Shown: positions 43,872 to 52,144, counted from the stretch's first letter. The stretch: 64,000 nt of DNA from an uncultured Bacteroidales bacterium (GCA_947168525.1 CAMVMG010000001.1:124001-188000); one strand, 5' to 3'. The notes: generated by a model from the sequence alone, not told the origin. A program made the numbers and translations.

Positions 43872-45215
43872 CTACGCTTTATTGAAAGTGATGGTTATTC
43901 CGTCAATTACAGTCTCAGCCTCAACAATCTTGTCATCCAAATCTTTCCTCAGTCCTACAGTGTGGAAATCGGCATCCGGACTGTGGTGGATGGGTATGAT
44001 GGCTGTCTTCGGACCAATGAGTTCGCATATTTCCTTCAGAGATTGAATAGATGCATGGCCGGACGTGTGGTTGTAGTCGTATCTCTTGCTACCTTTCAGG
44101 CACGGTGTAGAACCTGCAACCAGGGGCTGAATAAAGGCGTCTGTTTTCTCATTATATCCGCCCGAGCCTTTTTCAACATATCCACGATACATGGAATAGA
44201 CGAAGGAGGTTTCTTCTCTATTACAGAACTTAAGGATATCATCTATCCATTCTGCAAACTTATCGCTGCTACGAATAAGCATTGTAAAGCCACATTTCTT
44301 CATCTTATTCATGAGACCCTTGTTTTTCGTCGGGTCATAATCATAGATATAGGCTTTTCCCTTGTTAAACTGATAATAAGGACCTAACCCCTTATACTTC
44401 CGGGAGATTCTCTTTATTGTCTCTGCCTGGAAACTGTCACAAACAAAGGGCCGCCATAGCTCCGTTGAATAATTAGCCTGATAGACGGACTCCAGACGGT
44501 CAGCATCTTGAGAGGAACATAAGACAAAAACATTCTTGCGCTTGGCCATTATTTCCTTGAAGCAGTCGCAAATCTCCTTTTCGCTCATTACAGGCTTATT
44601 TGTCTGGCCGACATTGGTTCCCTCAACAATCAATACATCCACATTGCCGGCAATATGGAACTTGTCAATCACTTTGCGCAGGCCATCGCCCAAGTATCCA
44701 TGTTCGCGAAAATCACCTGTATGGATGACCGTCTTCCCGTCGCACTGAATCTTTAGCATATAGGAATCTGTGGCCGAATGGCTGACATAGAAGGGTGTCA
44801 CCGTAATGTCTTTCCTTTTGCCGAAATAGAGTGGCTTTCCAGCACGATAGAAATGGAAGTTTTCCAGTTTCATCAACCGGTCCATGCATTCCTCATGCTG
44901 GTCATCAAGGCAGGATAGACGCTGGTACTTGCGCCCCATTAAATCCGCAGCAAGATTACCGATATACTGGGGTGTGCTTTCATCCACCAGATTGAACAAT
45001 TCTACGTGGTCCCCGTGATTGTGCGTGTACAAGATGGCCGCAGCGCCGGCAGTCAGCTTGTCGATGGCATCTTTAGTGGCCAGCTTATCGTCGGAAGGTT
45101 TGTCTCCATCCGGAAGCAGATGCCCCAGGTCTATGAAGATCCTGGTGCCTGCATTGGATTCAATCTCCGTGATGCAGCCGCCTATCTGGTGGGGACGATG
45201 AAGGGTGATTCTCAT
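43872..45215 (-). CDS. Beta-CASP metallo-beta-lactamase hydrolase (RNase J-like)
   Basis: A 447-residue MBL-fold enzyme. The metal site is HNHGDH (His65, His67, Asp69, His70), followed by YVSHSATDS (about 147) and IHTGDFREHG (about 164). The C-terminal half has the beta-CASP motifs, notably HTSGHASIQSLKEI (about 382-395), close to the RNase J motif, and IIPIHHSPDA. RNase J/CPSF relatives cut or degrade RNA. It follows the PD-(D/E)xK gene with one base between stop and start. It lacks the RNase J C-terminal domain, so it is a compact form. Confidence 0.85.
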   Translation of the reverse strand: MRITLHRPHQIGGCITEIESNAGTRIFIDLGHLLPDGDKPSDDKLATKDAIDKLTAGAAAILYTHNHGDHVELFNLVDESTPQYIGNLAADLMGRKYQRLSCLDDQHEECMDRLMKLENFHFYRAGKPLYFGKRKDITVTPFYVSHSATDSYMLKIQCDGKTVIHTGDFREHGYLGDGLRKVIDKFHIAGNVDVLIVEGTNVGQTNKPVMSEKEICDCFKEIMAKRKNVFVLCSSQDADRLESVYQANYSTELWRPFVCDSFQAETIKRISRKYKGLGPYYQFNKGKAYIYDYDPTKNKGLMNKMKKCGFTMLIRSSDKFAEWIDDILKFCNREETSFVYSMYRGYVEKGSGGYNEKTDAFIQPLVAGSTPCLKGSKRYDYNHTSGHASIQSLKEICELIGPKTAIIPIHHSPDADFHTVGLRKDLDDKIVEAETVIDGITITFNKA

Positions 45216-45216
45216 T

Positions 45217-46197
45217 TTAATACTCTCCTTCTTCGTATAAAGGACTATCGATGATATTATCTATCCCAAGTTCCGGAAGAGTCGCCTTACTGAACTTAAA
45301 CGAGGGGCGAAATGAAGGGTCTTTTACAACCGCATGAAAACCTTTTTCACCGACGAGTTTCGATTCTTTGCGAGAGCCCCATGTATTCCCTCCAAAAAGA
45401 TACCCCGCCATAGTCATTTTGGGAGTATTTCCGTTTTCATCAGGGTTGTTAGCCAACGTGATGAAATAATACTCTGGCTTTTTGCAAAAAGCTTCTACTG
45501 TCAGGTCCTCTTTTATCTCACTAGGAATAGAAACTCCCACATCTCTCAACCCTCTGATAATTGATACGAGTTCGGGAAGCAATATCCGATAAGAACCGTT
45601 AACATGGAAAGTATAGAAGTCTTGAATATGCTTGGTAATTCCACTCGATCCTCCAATTGCCCCGAACGAATACTTTAACTCAATCAGCGCCACACGGTGA
45701 GGAGTAGTTTTAGAAACGGCGATTATGTCAAACCGCCATGGCTCTGCTTTTTCTTTCTCGGCAATAGACCTTGTGTACTCAACATCTATGCAGAACCAGT
45801 TTGATGTCGGATTTAGATTATTGGCAATATAGAGTTTCTCTTGGGATTGTTTTTCCTTTTTATCCCTGTCATCACTCTTTTGAATGATTGTTTCAAACGC
45901 AGAAGACAAATCGCGTAAAGCTGGATCAATCGTCATGAGCTTTGATGGATTATCCGGATCGAGATAATAGTGATCTATTTTTGCTCGCAGAGTCCCGGTT
46001 GTATCAACGAACTTGGCAATGCTGTCGCAGTTGTAATACAGATTAACATAGTTGTCTCTGATGCCGACAATAACCTTATCTCTATGCTTCAAATAGAACT
46101 CTTGAAAAACAGGATGTTTTTTTACTGCCGACGCAAAAGTAGAAGTTATTTCACGAACAGAGTCTTTCCTCTCTTTCTTATTCTGTTTCTTATCCAT
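45217..46197 (-). CDS. PD-(D/E)xK nuclease-like protein
   Basis: A 326-residue protein. The central core has the restriction-endonuclease-like pattern: WFCIDVEYTRS (about 134-144), FDII with Asp157, and ALIELKYS with Glu173-x-Lys175. The N-terminal third is charged and helical. A metal-dependent nuclease is likely; the substrate (DNA or RNA) cannot be told. It lies 16 bases downstream of the chimera gene and one base upstream of the beta-CASP gene, so nuclease and hydrolase are made together. Confidence 0.7.
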   Translation of the reverse strand: MDKKQNKKERKDSVREITSTFASAVKKHPVFQEFYLKHRDKVIVGIRDNYVNLYYNCDSIAKFVDTTGTLRAKIDHYYLDPDNPSKLMTIDPALRDLSSAFETIIQKSDDRDKKEKQSQEKLYIANNLNPTSNWFCIDVEYTRSIAEKEKAEPWRFDIIAVSKTTPHRVALIELKYSFGAIGGSSGITKHIQDFYTFHVNGSYRILLPELVSIIRGLRDVGVSIPSEIKEDLTVEAFCKKPEYYFITLANNPDENGNTPKMTMAGYLFGGNTWGSRKESKLVGEKGFHAVVKDPSFRPSFKFSKATLPELGIDNIIDSPLYEEGEY

Positions 46198-46213
46198 ATT
46201 GCTAACACTGCTA

Positions 46214-46801
46214 TTACATGCTTATTTCTTTAAACCTTTCCACCTCAGTCCCGTCCGGCAGCGTCACCTTGCTGAAGAAGATGTCGTAGGGCCGTACCCA
46301 AATCTGGCCAGCTCCGTACAGAGCCTGGTAGATGACGACATCCTCCAGCGTTTCAGAGTCTTTGCCGAAGCCGGTGAGTTTGTACTTGCCGCCCTTGAAG
46401 TGCTCAAAATAGCGGGTCTTTGTCAAACAGCGTTCCTTCAGCATCTTCTTCCATAAGGGTTCCTGGGTGACCGGATATTCTCCTCCGGCTCCGAGGACAT
46501 CTGCGATCACCTTCTTGACGATGGGTTTGGTGAGGGTGGCATTCTGGACACGCGCATAGTTTTCCAAACGGTTGACCGCCTTCTCTGTTGCTTCAATGAA
46601 AGCATTGATGGTAGTGGATGGCGTGTTCTTATGGTTATACTCAGCCGGTGTCACACGTTTGGCAACATCATCCCAAGCTTTGGGAGGGATGCTGAAGCCC
46701 ATCGTGGTCTGGTACCGGTCTCCGTTGAATGACCAGACAACGCGGATAGGGGCTTCTCCGTGCTTGTTTTGTCTCTTATCAAGGTAGATTTTCAGTGGCA
46801 T
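46214..46801 (-). CDS. Integrase-arm domain fused to DUF1653
   Basis: A 195-residue chimera. Residues 1 to about 60 (MPLKIYLDKRQNKHGEAPIR, then GFSIPPKAWDD) match the arm-DNA-binding domain of Bacteroidota tyrosine recombinases. Residues about 135-192 (YFEHFKGGKYKLTGFGKDSE, then YQALYGAGQIWVRP) match DUF1653. The recombinase core with its catalytic Arg and Tyr is absent. It is the first gene of the leftward operon, so it may bind the repeat upstream and regulate the operon, or be only the remains of the island integrase. Confidence 0.75.
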   Translation of the reverse strand: MPLKIYLDKRQNKHGEAPIRVVWSFNGDRYQTTMGFSIPPKAWDDVAKRVTPAEYNHKNTPSTTINAFIEATEKAVNRLENYARVQNATLTKPIVKKVIADVLGAGGEYPVTQEPLWKKMLKERCLTKTRYFEHFKGGKYKLTGFGKDSETLEDVVIYQALYGAGQIWVRPYDIFFSKVTLPDGTEVERFKEISM

Positions 46802-47259
46802 AAATAGTGGTTTTCACAAAGTTATAAAGTTGTTGGCGTTTTTGCAAGCGAGACCAATTGAATAATACATTATCTGCAGTTTACATACATATATAAACGA
46901 ACGAGCACGAAAAATCTATACAGAAAAAGTGAAAAAGTTATGAACAATCGTCCCCGTTTTCCAAGCGTAAAAACCAGTTGTTGAGCAGCCATAATAGCGC
47001 CAAAATCCTATTGGCATTTTTGCAAGCGCCTTAGAGCGTTGTTAGAAGCGTATTTTGAAAAATATTTTTCCGAAAAGTGCCTTTTTTGGCCAAAAATCGC
47101 GGCTTTTTAAAATGCGACTTCGTATTGATAACTTGTAACTTTTCCTGACGAGGAGGTTGCCATCGAGTCTTTGACAAGTCTGATATCCTCTGAAAAACCG
47201 CGGCCTCCGGTACCATGGCCGTCCTATAATACGAACCCTGATAAAACAAAGTTTCACTC
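46802..47259. other. Intergenic region between the two island gene blocks
   Basis: 458 AT-rich bases. It holds the promoter of the leftward operon (46817-46847) and an 18-base near-repeat, TTGGCGTTTTTGCAAGCG at 46833 and TTGGCATTTTTGCAAGCG at 47011. A minus-strand reading of about 47110-47220 (ending SSGKVTSYQYEVAF at a stop) may be the tail of a lost gene. No intact gene is supported. Confidence 0.5.
46817..46847 (-). promoter_or_regulatory. Promoter of the leftward island operon
   Basis: On the minus strand TTG (46845-46847) is followed after 20 bases by TAACTTTG (46817-46824), 15 bases before the chimera ATG. The -33 part lies inside the 18-base repeat at 46833-46850, a possible operator. 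Confidence 0.7.
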
Positions 47260-48144
47260 ATGAATAATAAACTCCTTCAAACACTCAACAGCGCCCTTGA
47301 GCGCACCAAAACCACCCACTATGCTCCGGTCACCATCGACGCCCTCCAGGCCCGCCTCAGCGAGGAACTGGACTGGCTGGATGCCTGCCCCGGCCGCGAG
47401 TGCCTCATCGTCCTCCTGCAGGAGCTGGCCGCCAATATGCGCAGTGCCCACATCGTGGTCAGCTCTGGCTACAGCTTCCTTCCCGACTCCTACCTGCTCT
47501 TCCTGACCGGCGTCACCAAGGTCAATCCGGTGGAATGGGACCTGCCCTTCAGCCGCTTCACCAAGTCCATCCACAACGGTGCCGAGATTCCCTTCGAGGC
47601 CGGTTCCGGCTGCCTTGAAGTAGCCCGCAAAGTCCTCTCTGGCCGCGACAGTGAGCTAGTCATCGAAACGGAGCCAGGCCTCTTTGAAATCACCTTCCTG
47701 GATGGGACGGAACTCCAGAACGTCAAGCTCCGCATCACCACCTACGCTGCCTTGGACCAGTTCAGCCGCACGCTCAAAGACGGCTGGCACCCGCTGGACG
47801 AGGCCACACTTCGGCTCTTTAGCCGCGGAGCCACCGACGGAGCCATCTTCTTAGAATCCGACAAGATGCGTGAATGGCTCTTTGACTTCGCCCCAGAATC
47901 TATGTCCGACCTGGTCCTCCTGAATGCCCTTTACTGGCCCGGCCGCATCGGGCTCTTCCCGGAAATCCTTCGCCGGAAGCAGAGCGGAGACTACGGAAAA
48001 GAATTCCGCGACACCTACGGAGTCCCGGTCTACCAGGAACAGACTTCCGACCCCTGCCTTGCCCCCAAGGGCCACTTTATCGGCCGCACTATGATGGCGG
48101 TCGAGGCCCTCTGGCCCTACCGGAATAAAACTAAACTGAAATAA
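47260..48144 (+). CDS. DnaE-like protein, probably catalytically inactive
   Basis: A 294-residue protein resembling the palm/thumb part of DNA polymerase III alpha: FLTGVTKVNPVEWDLPFSRF (about 79-98), LDEATLRLFSRGATDGAIFL, MSDLVLLNALYWPG (about 216-229), and YGVPVYQEQ (about 248). DnaE is normally over 1100 residues with a PHP domain and a DxD metal site just after the RF segment. Here that place reads IPFEAGSG with no Asp pair, so polymerase activity is unlikely. It may be a decoy, regulator or antagonist of host DnaE. The next gene starts within its stop (TAATG). Confidence 0.7.
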   Translation: MNNKLLQTLNSALERTKTTHYAPVTIDALQARLSEELDWLDACPGRECLIVLLQELAANMRSAHIVVSSGYSFLPDSYLLFLTGVTKVNPVEWDLPFSRFTKSIHNGAEIPFEAGSGCLEVARKVLSGRDSELVIETEPGLFEITFLDGTELQNVKLRITTYAALDQFSRTLKDGWHPLDEATLRLFSRGATDGAIFLESDKMREWLFDFAPESMSDLVLLNALYWPGRIGLFPEILRRKQSGDYGKEFRDTYGVPVYQEQTSDPCLAPKGHFIGRTMMAVEALWPYRNKTKLK

Positions 48145-48497
48145 TGAAATCCATCAAAGACATCCCCTGGGAGTGCGGAAAAGGATGGTGGCCGATGATC
48201 GAGAAAGTCGCATCGGCCATTGATTCCTTCAACGCCGCCAACCCGGAAAACCCCATTGAGGTCAGCCAGATCAAGCAAAAGTTCGGCGGCCTCCGAATCT
48301 ACCATTACAACGCCCCAGAGGATATCAGACGACTCATAGACGATGCTATCGAAGCCTCCTGGTACACCTGCGAGAAGTGCGGAAGCACAGAAGCGGTTAC
48401 GACTAACAATAGTGGTTATATGCAGACGTTGTGTCCCGAATGCAGAAAGCAGATTAGGCCAAAAATAATTAGAAAACGAGACAAAATTAATGAATAG
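48144..48497 (+). CDS. Small zinc-ribbon protein
   Basis: A 117-residue protein with WECGKGWWPMIEKV near the N-terminus, IKQKFGGLRIYHYNA (about 43-57), and a C-terminal four-Cys zinc ribbon (TCEKCGS at about 74, then TLCPECRKQ at about 95). This layout recurs in unnamed proteins of phages and islands. Function unknown. Its ATG overlaps the stop of the DnaE-like gene by one base, so the two are translationally coupled and may act together. Confidence 0.7.
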   Translation: MKSIKDIPWECGKGWWPMIEKVASAIDSFNAANPENPIEVSQIKQKFGGLRIYHYNAPEDIRRLIDDAIEASWYTCEKCGSTEAVTTNNSGYMQTLCPECRKQIRPKIIRKRDKINE

Positions 48498-48626
48498 AAC
48501 TATTGCATGTGTATCCGGTAAAAGTTCCAGACACGCATGATCTTCTATAGTTTCCAAATAAGGATTATAGGTTTTATGGAGGAGGAATCGTGTTGTTTGG
48601 ATGTAGGTAGATTGGCTGAGAATTGT

Positions 48627-48634
48627 TATATTTG
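48627..48634 (+). promoter_or_regulatory. -7 box of the 48660 gene
   Basis: TATATTTG lies 25 bases before the ATG at 48660, which argues against the two longer starts of the same frame. Confidence 0.6.
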
Positions 48635-48659
48635 TGGGAACATCAAAACCATCGTCCAT

Positions 48660-48950
48660 ATGAAAGACACTAACGAATACTCCACAATCTATCAGCTTGG
48701 TAAACGGAATCTTCGTGTTCACAAGGACGAATGCCACTATAGCGTACTCCTTGAGGAAGGTGAAACGTATACAGAGGTCATTGTCCCCAGGGAAGCTATG
48801 GATGAGGCTATGAAGTTTCCGGCCGCTGAGGAAATAACTTGGGTCGGTCAGTTCAAGTTACTCTTTGGAAATTATGACGGATTTGAGTATTTCGTCAAGT
48901 TCTGTGAGGATAACTATGTCTCAACGAAAACCTTCTTCTGGGAGAAATGA
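48660..48950 (+). CDS. Unknown small protein next to a Mrr-like nuclease
   Basis: A 96-residue protein, mixed alpha/beta (MKDTNEYSTIYQLGKRNL), with acidic patches and no known motif. I chose ATG 48660 rather than an earlier Met because a TATATTTG box lies just upstream. Its stop overlaps the start of the nuclease-like gene by four bases (ATGA), which suggests a functional pair such as immunity protein or regulator plus nuclease. That is inference. Confidence 0.55.
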   Translation: MKDTNEYSTIYQLGKRNLRVHKDECHYSVLLEEGETYTEVIVPREAMDEAMKFPAAEEITWVGQFKLLFGNYDGFEYFVKFCEDNYVSTKTFFWEK

Positions 48951-49480
48951 CGCTAACGGTGAATCAACTTGGCAGACTGGGTGAAACTGCTGTGGCCCTT
49001 GAACTAATGAAAAGGGGGTATGATGTTGTAAATCTTAATGACTCCATCAAGAATTACCAACATGCCGATCTCCTGTGTGCATCCTCTATTTCGGGCAAAA
49101 CCACACTGATACAGGTAAAGACCGGTTCTACTATGAATATTCAATGCGGCCTTACCTCTACGCCTGATGGAGTTATTGATGATCTGGACGGAAAGGTGGT
49201 CTGCCCCTGGGTGTTTGTTCATGCTACTCCACAAGGGAAAGATGATTACAGTTTTGAGTTCTTCATACTAACTCGTGATGAGGTGCTGGACCTGATTAAG
49301 AGTAGTAATGACTGGTATGCAAACCAATGGAGTCGTAAACTAAAGCATGATATCCGGGTTGGGGTTGATGTAAAATGGTTGGATGCTAAAGGTTCAAGTG
49401 ATTCTCCAGGCCTTCACCCAGCCTATACAAGCAGCCTTACCGTTTCCTCCAAAAACAGGTGGGATAAGATTTCATTGTAG
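48947..49480 (+). CDS. Mrr/resolvase-like PD-(D/E)xK protein
   Basis: A 177-residue protein with the core of a PD-(D/E)xK nuclease: Glu13 in GRLGETAVALEL, Asp41 in YQHADLLCAS, and Gln56-Val-Lys58 in LIQVKTG, the (Q)xK form seen in Mrr-like enzymes and some resolvases. It lacks extra DNA-recognition domains. It is probably a DNA nuclease acting with the preceding 96-residue protein. The Gln in place of the usual Glu is common in Mrr-like families. Confidence 0.65.
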   Translation: MTLTVNQLGRLGETAVALELMKRGYDVVNLNDSIKNYQHADLLCASSISGKTTLIQVKTGSTMNIQCGLTSTPDGVIDDLDGKVVCPWVFVHATPQGKDDYSFEFFILTRDEVLDLIKSSNDWYANQWSRKLKHDIRVGVDVKWLDAKGSSDSPGLHPAYTSSLTVSSKNRWDKISL

Positions 49481-49579
49481 AAGATTTAGTATGGTACGCA
49501 GAGAAAGCTGGGGACTTGGCTTATTCGTTAGGGCATAACTTACTTTTTCGGAACCTTTAACATCTTTTAACAAAATCCG

Positions 49580-49611
49580 TTTGGCGGTCTCAAAAGAGGC
49601 CGCTATCTTTG
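49580..49611 (+). promoter_or_regulatory. Promoter of the 49665-51741 genes
   Basis: TTTG (49580-49583), a 20-base spacer, then TATCTTTG (49604-49611): a textbook Bacteroidota promoter, 53 bases before the ATG. Confidence 0.8.
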
Positions 49612-49664
49612 TGCCAAGAAATGCGCATTTCATTGATTTATAATATATTAACTATTATATTATT

Positions 49665-50204
49665 ATGGAAATCAATGAATATTTGAAAGACCAAAAACAA
49701 ATCTTTTGGGATTTGCTTGCGGCAACGGTGGTAGATATTGACAGGTATCCAGACATCCTCAAAGGAGAACTTGTATTCGGAGCCAATGATACAGTCCTGT
49801 CGTTTAGAAACTGTGGGAAGGGGTTTCTACCTGGTGTAATTGCAAAGGCTATATTGCCTGATGTGGAAGGAGAGAAAGCTGATGGCCATATGTCGGACCT
49901 GTATCCAATGGAGGCACTGCTAACGGCTGATGTATTTGAACTTCGTTCCTTCCATGATGGTAAAACAACAGCCCTAAAGTGTGAGAAAGGAGAATTGACA
50001 GAACTACGTGTATATCCAGACTGGAGTACTCCACAGGGACTATTGATACACCTGGAATGGAGCCAAGGTTTACCAGAAGCACAGCTGCTGAAGAAGAAAG
50101 ACGTTGCCAGTGCCATGAGAAGGGTGTTTTCCGGAAAAGCTCCTTTGCCTAAGATGAGGTGGAAGCCAACGGTCTGGTTTAATGGAGAAAGAGTAATGTA
50201 TTGA
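49665..50204 (+). CDS. Unknown island protein
   Basis: A 179-residue soluble protein (MEINEYLKDQKQIFWDLLAA) with no recognisable motif or membrane segment. The C-terminal end is basic and aromatic (RWKPTVWFNGERVMY). It is preceded by a good promoter and followed after three bases by the agmatine-deiminase-like gene, so the two are co-transcribed. No function is proposed. Confidence 0.6.
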   Translation: MEINEYLKDQKQIFWDLLAATVVDIDRYPDILKGELVFGANDTVLSFRNCGKGFLPGVIAKAILPDVEGEKADGHMSDLYPMEALLTADVFELRSFHDGKTTALKCEKGELTELRVYPDWSTPQGLLIHLEWSQGLPEAQLLKKKDVASAMRRVFSGKAPLPKMRWKPTVWFNGERVMY

Positions 50205-50207
50205 CGT

Positions 50208-51062
50208 ATGATTTGTGATTATCAGACAAACAAAGTATATCTTGCCGAAGGAATCAAGCACTACGAAACTGTGGCTCATAACCTTCTGCTGGCACTCTAC
50301 AATGAAGGAATCGATACAGAATTCCTTAGGCACACCGAGTCTTGGAAGCATATCTGGGTTAGGGACTATATGCCCATTCAACTCACAAAGACACGATTCC
50401 TACAATATCGTTACGCCCCTGATTACCTCAAAGGGTATGAAGACTACATCCCGCCATATCAGACTATTTGCCGAGGTTTACGTCTGAAAGGGAAAGAGAT
50501 TCCGTTTGTAATAGATGGCGGTAATGTCGTCAAGTTCAGCAATTGTGTTGTGATGACCGATAAAGTTCTGAAAGAGAATCCCGGCTATACGGAAGGCTAT
50601 ATCCGGAAACAATTGGAAGAGGCTTTTGGTTGTGAGGTAGTCCTCATACCCTGGGATCGCTATGAAATGTTCGGCCACGCCGATGGAATGGTTCGTGCTA
50701 TCGGGGACTACTATATCCTGATTAACAACTATTGCGATTTCGACAAAGACCTGCAAAAACGCCTTAAGGATGCTCTGTCTGGCCGATTCAGCATCGCCGA
50801 ACTTCACTATGATGTTCCTCGGCCTTCACGCCTCAACTGGGCCTACCTGAACTTCCTTCAAGTAAATAATTGTATATTTGTACCCGGACTGGGCGTCCGG
50901 GAGGACGAAAAGGCCGCCGAGCAAATCCAGGAGTATTACCCCAACCATAAGGTTATCCTCATTCCTGGTTGTCAGGAACTAGTAAAGGAAGGTGGCGCCC
51001 TGAACTGTGTGAGTTGGAATATACTCGGTAATCTGCAGGAGAAACCAAAAGAAGAAGCATAA
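50208..51062 (+). CDS. Agmatine deiminase/PAD-like enzyme
   Basis: A 284-residue member of the guanidino-group-modifying superfamily. Catalytic-site motifs are present: HIWVRDYMPIQL (about 48-59), the IDGGNVVKF segment (about 100), FGHADGMVRA (about 157), and the nucleophile Cys267 in GGALNCVSWN. Relatives hydrolyse agmatine or peptidyl-arginine and release ammonia. It is about 60-80 residues shorter than typical agmatine deiminases. A role in modifying arginine of a protein or small molecule within an island is possible but unproven. Confidence 0.8.
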   Translation: MICDYQTNKVYLAEGIKHYETVAHNLLLALYNEGIDTEFLRHTESWKHIWVRDYMPIQLTKTRFLQYRYAPDYLKGYEDYIPPYQTICRGLRLKGKEIPFVIDGGNVVKFSNCVVMTDKVLKENPGYTEGYIRKQLEEAFGCEVVLIPWDRYEMFGHADGMVRAIGDYYILINNYCDFDKDLQKRLKDALSGRFSIAELHYDVPRPSRLNWAYLNFLQVNNCIFVPGLGVREDEKAAEQIQEYYPNHKVILIPGCQELVKEGGALNCVSWNILGNLQEKPKEEA

Positions 51063-51075
51063 TAATAACACGACT

Positions 51076-51741
51076 ATGACCAATAACATTACAGCAGAAT
51101 TCATCCAGAACCATTCACTGATGGATTGCCTCCGGGAGTTCGACGGCGCCCACTCGAAAGGAAATAAAGCCAAGGTTGAGGAGTTGAACAATATATTTTA
51201 CCATCTGGCGCAAAAGATACTCTACGGCGGATATTTTGCCGTTTTCAAGGATGGCGTTGTAGCCCGACGCATCTATATTAACTGTGTTGAGTTCTACTAT
51301 CACGAAGAAGATACGGATGGCTTCAAGGACTGGATTGTCTATCACCGCAACCCGGTGAACGGAAAGAACAAGAAAGCTGCCTTTCCACTTGGATCGCTGC
51401 ATTCACACGTCTCCGGCGTGGACATCACCTTCGAAGATCAGAAGGCCAAGGCCGATGATGTCCGCTATCGGGCCTCCGCCCTTATCCGCGAATTCATGGT
51501 TACAGATGGTGACCACGATCAATGTGGTCCTGTTGACATCTATCCAACCCACCTGTACGAGTACCTTTACACTCAATCCTCTCTCGAAGACATTCATATC
51601 CAGTGGAAGCCTGTAAAGTTCCAAGACATCAAGGTCAACCCTCAGCATCGAATCAATGTCTGTACCTACACTTTTGACGGAAAGACTCTCACCAAAAACA
51701 AAGGAAAATACGATTTGAAAAAATGGGGTTTTCGCCGATAA
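51076..51741 (+). CDS. Unknown island protein with HSH motif
   Basis: A 221-residue protein. Conserved-looking parts are GGYFAVFKDGVVARRIYINC (about 51-70), VEFYYHEED, and FPLGSLHSHVSGVDITFE (about 101-118). The His-rich HSHVSGVD segment could be a metal or catalytic site. I recognise no family with confidence. It follows the deiminase-like gene after 13 bases and is the last gene of that transcript. Confidence 0.6.
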   Translation: MTNNITAEFIQNHSLMDCLREFDGAHSKGNKAKVEELNNIFYHLAQKILYGGYFAVFKDGVVARRIYINCVEFYYHEEDTDGFKDWIVYHRNPVNGKNKKAAFPLGSLHSHVSGVDITFEDQKAKADDVRYRASALIREFMVTDGDHDQCGPVDIYPTHLYEYLYTQSSLEDIHIQWKPVKFQDIKVNPQHRINVCTYTFDGKTLTKNKGKYDLKKWGFRR

Positions 51742-51806
51742 TTCTACTGTCCACTCCGTACGCTTCGTCACCGCCCTGTGGCCGTGGACAGGACAGGATT
51801 TATTCG

Positions 51807-51814
51807 TATCTTTG
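51807..51814 (+). promoter_or_regulatory. -7 box of the 51842 gene
   Basis: TATCTTTG lies 27 bases before the ATG. Confidence 0.7.
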
Positions 51815-51841
51815 TGATGTAAACCACTGATTCAATAACAC

Positions 51842-52144
51842 ATGGCCGATACCAAAACACCCCAGCCCGACTACGACGCCATCGCCCAGCAGGCCTATGA
51901 ATGGCTCAAGAAAAGGCGTGCCAAAGGTGAAATCTCTACCTTTGAAGTGCTCATGAAGATCAATGGGTACAAGTGGGGCGATAAAGAGCTCGAGCAAATC
52001 TCGGAACTGGATCTATTCGAAGTCCACGACCGCCTCCTCCGGCTCATCAAGAAGGAGAAGAAATACGTGGCCGATTTCTCTGCCTACGATGACCAGTGTG
52101 TTGGGCCTCCATTTGACATCCCTTTCGTGTTCCGGAAGAAATAG
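51842..52144 (+). CDS. Small unknown island protein
   Basis: A 100-residue, charged, helical protein (MADTKTPQPDYDAIAQQAYE) with no known motif; the middle part looks like a small helical or winged-helix fold. It has its own TATCTTTG promoter. A short 92-codon frame follows 45 bases downstream. No function is proposed. Confidence 0.55.
   Translation: MADTKTPQPDYDAIAQQAYEWLKKRRAKGEISTFEVLMKINGYKWGDKELEQISELDLFEVHDRLLRLIKKEKKYVADFSAYDDQCVGPPFDIPFVFRKK

Noticed and set aside
47031-47261. 76-codon minus-strand gene upstream of the DnaE-like gene
   Set aside because: Its start overlaps the start of the DnaE-like gene and the protein has no known features; another frame of the same strand looks more like a gene tail.
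50868-50882. Promoter TATATTTG inside the deiminase-like gene
   Set aside because: It is within a continuous coding sequence and no gene starts shortly after it.
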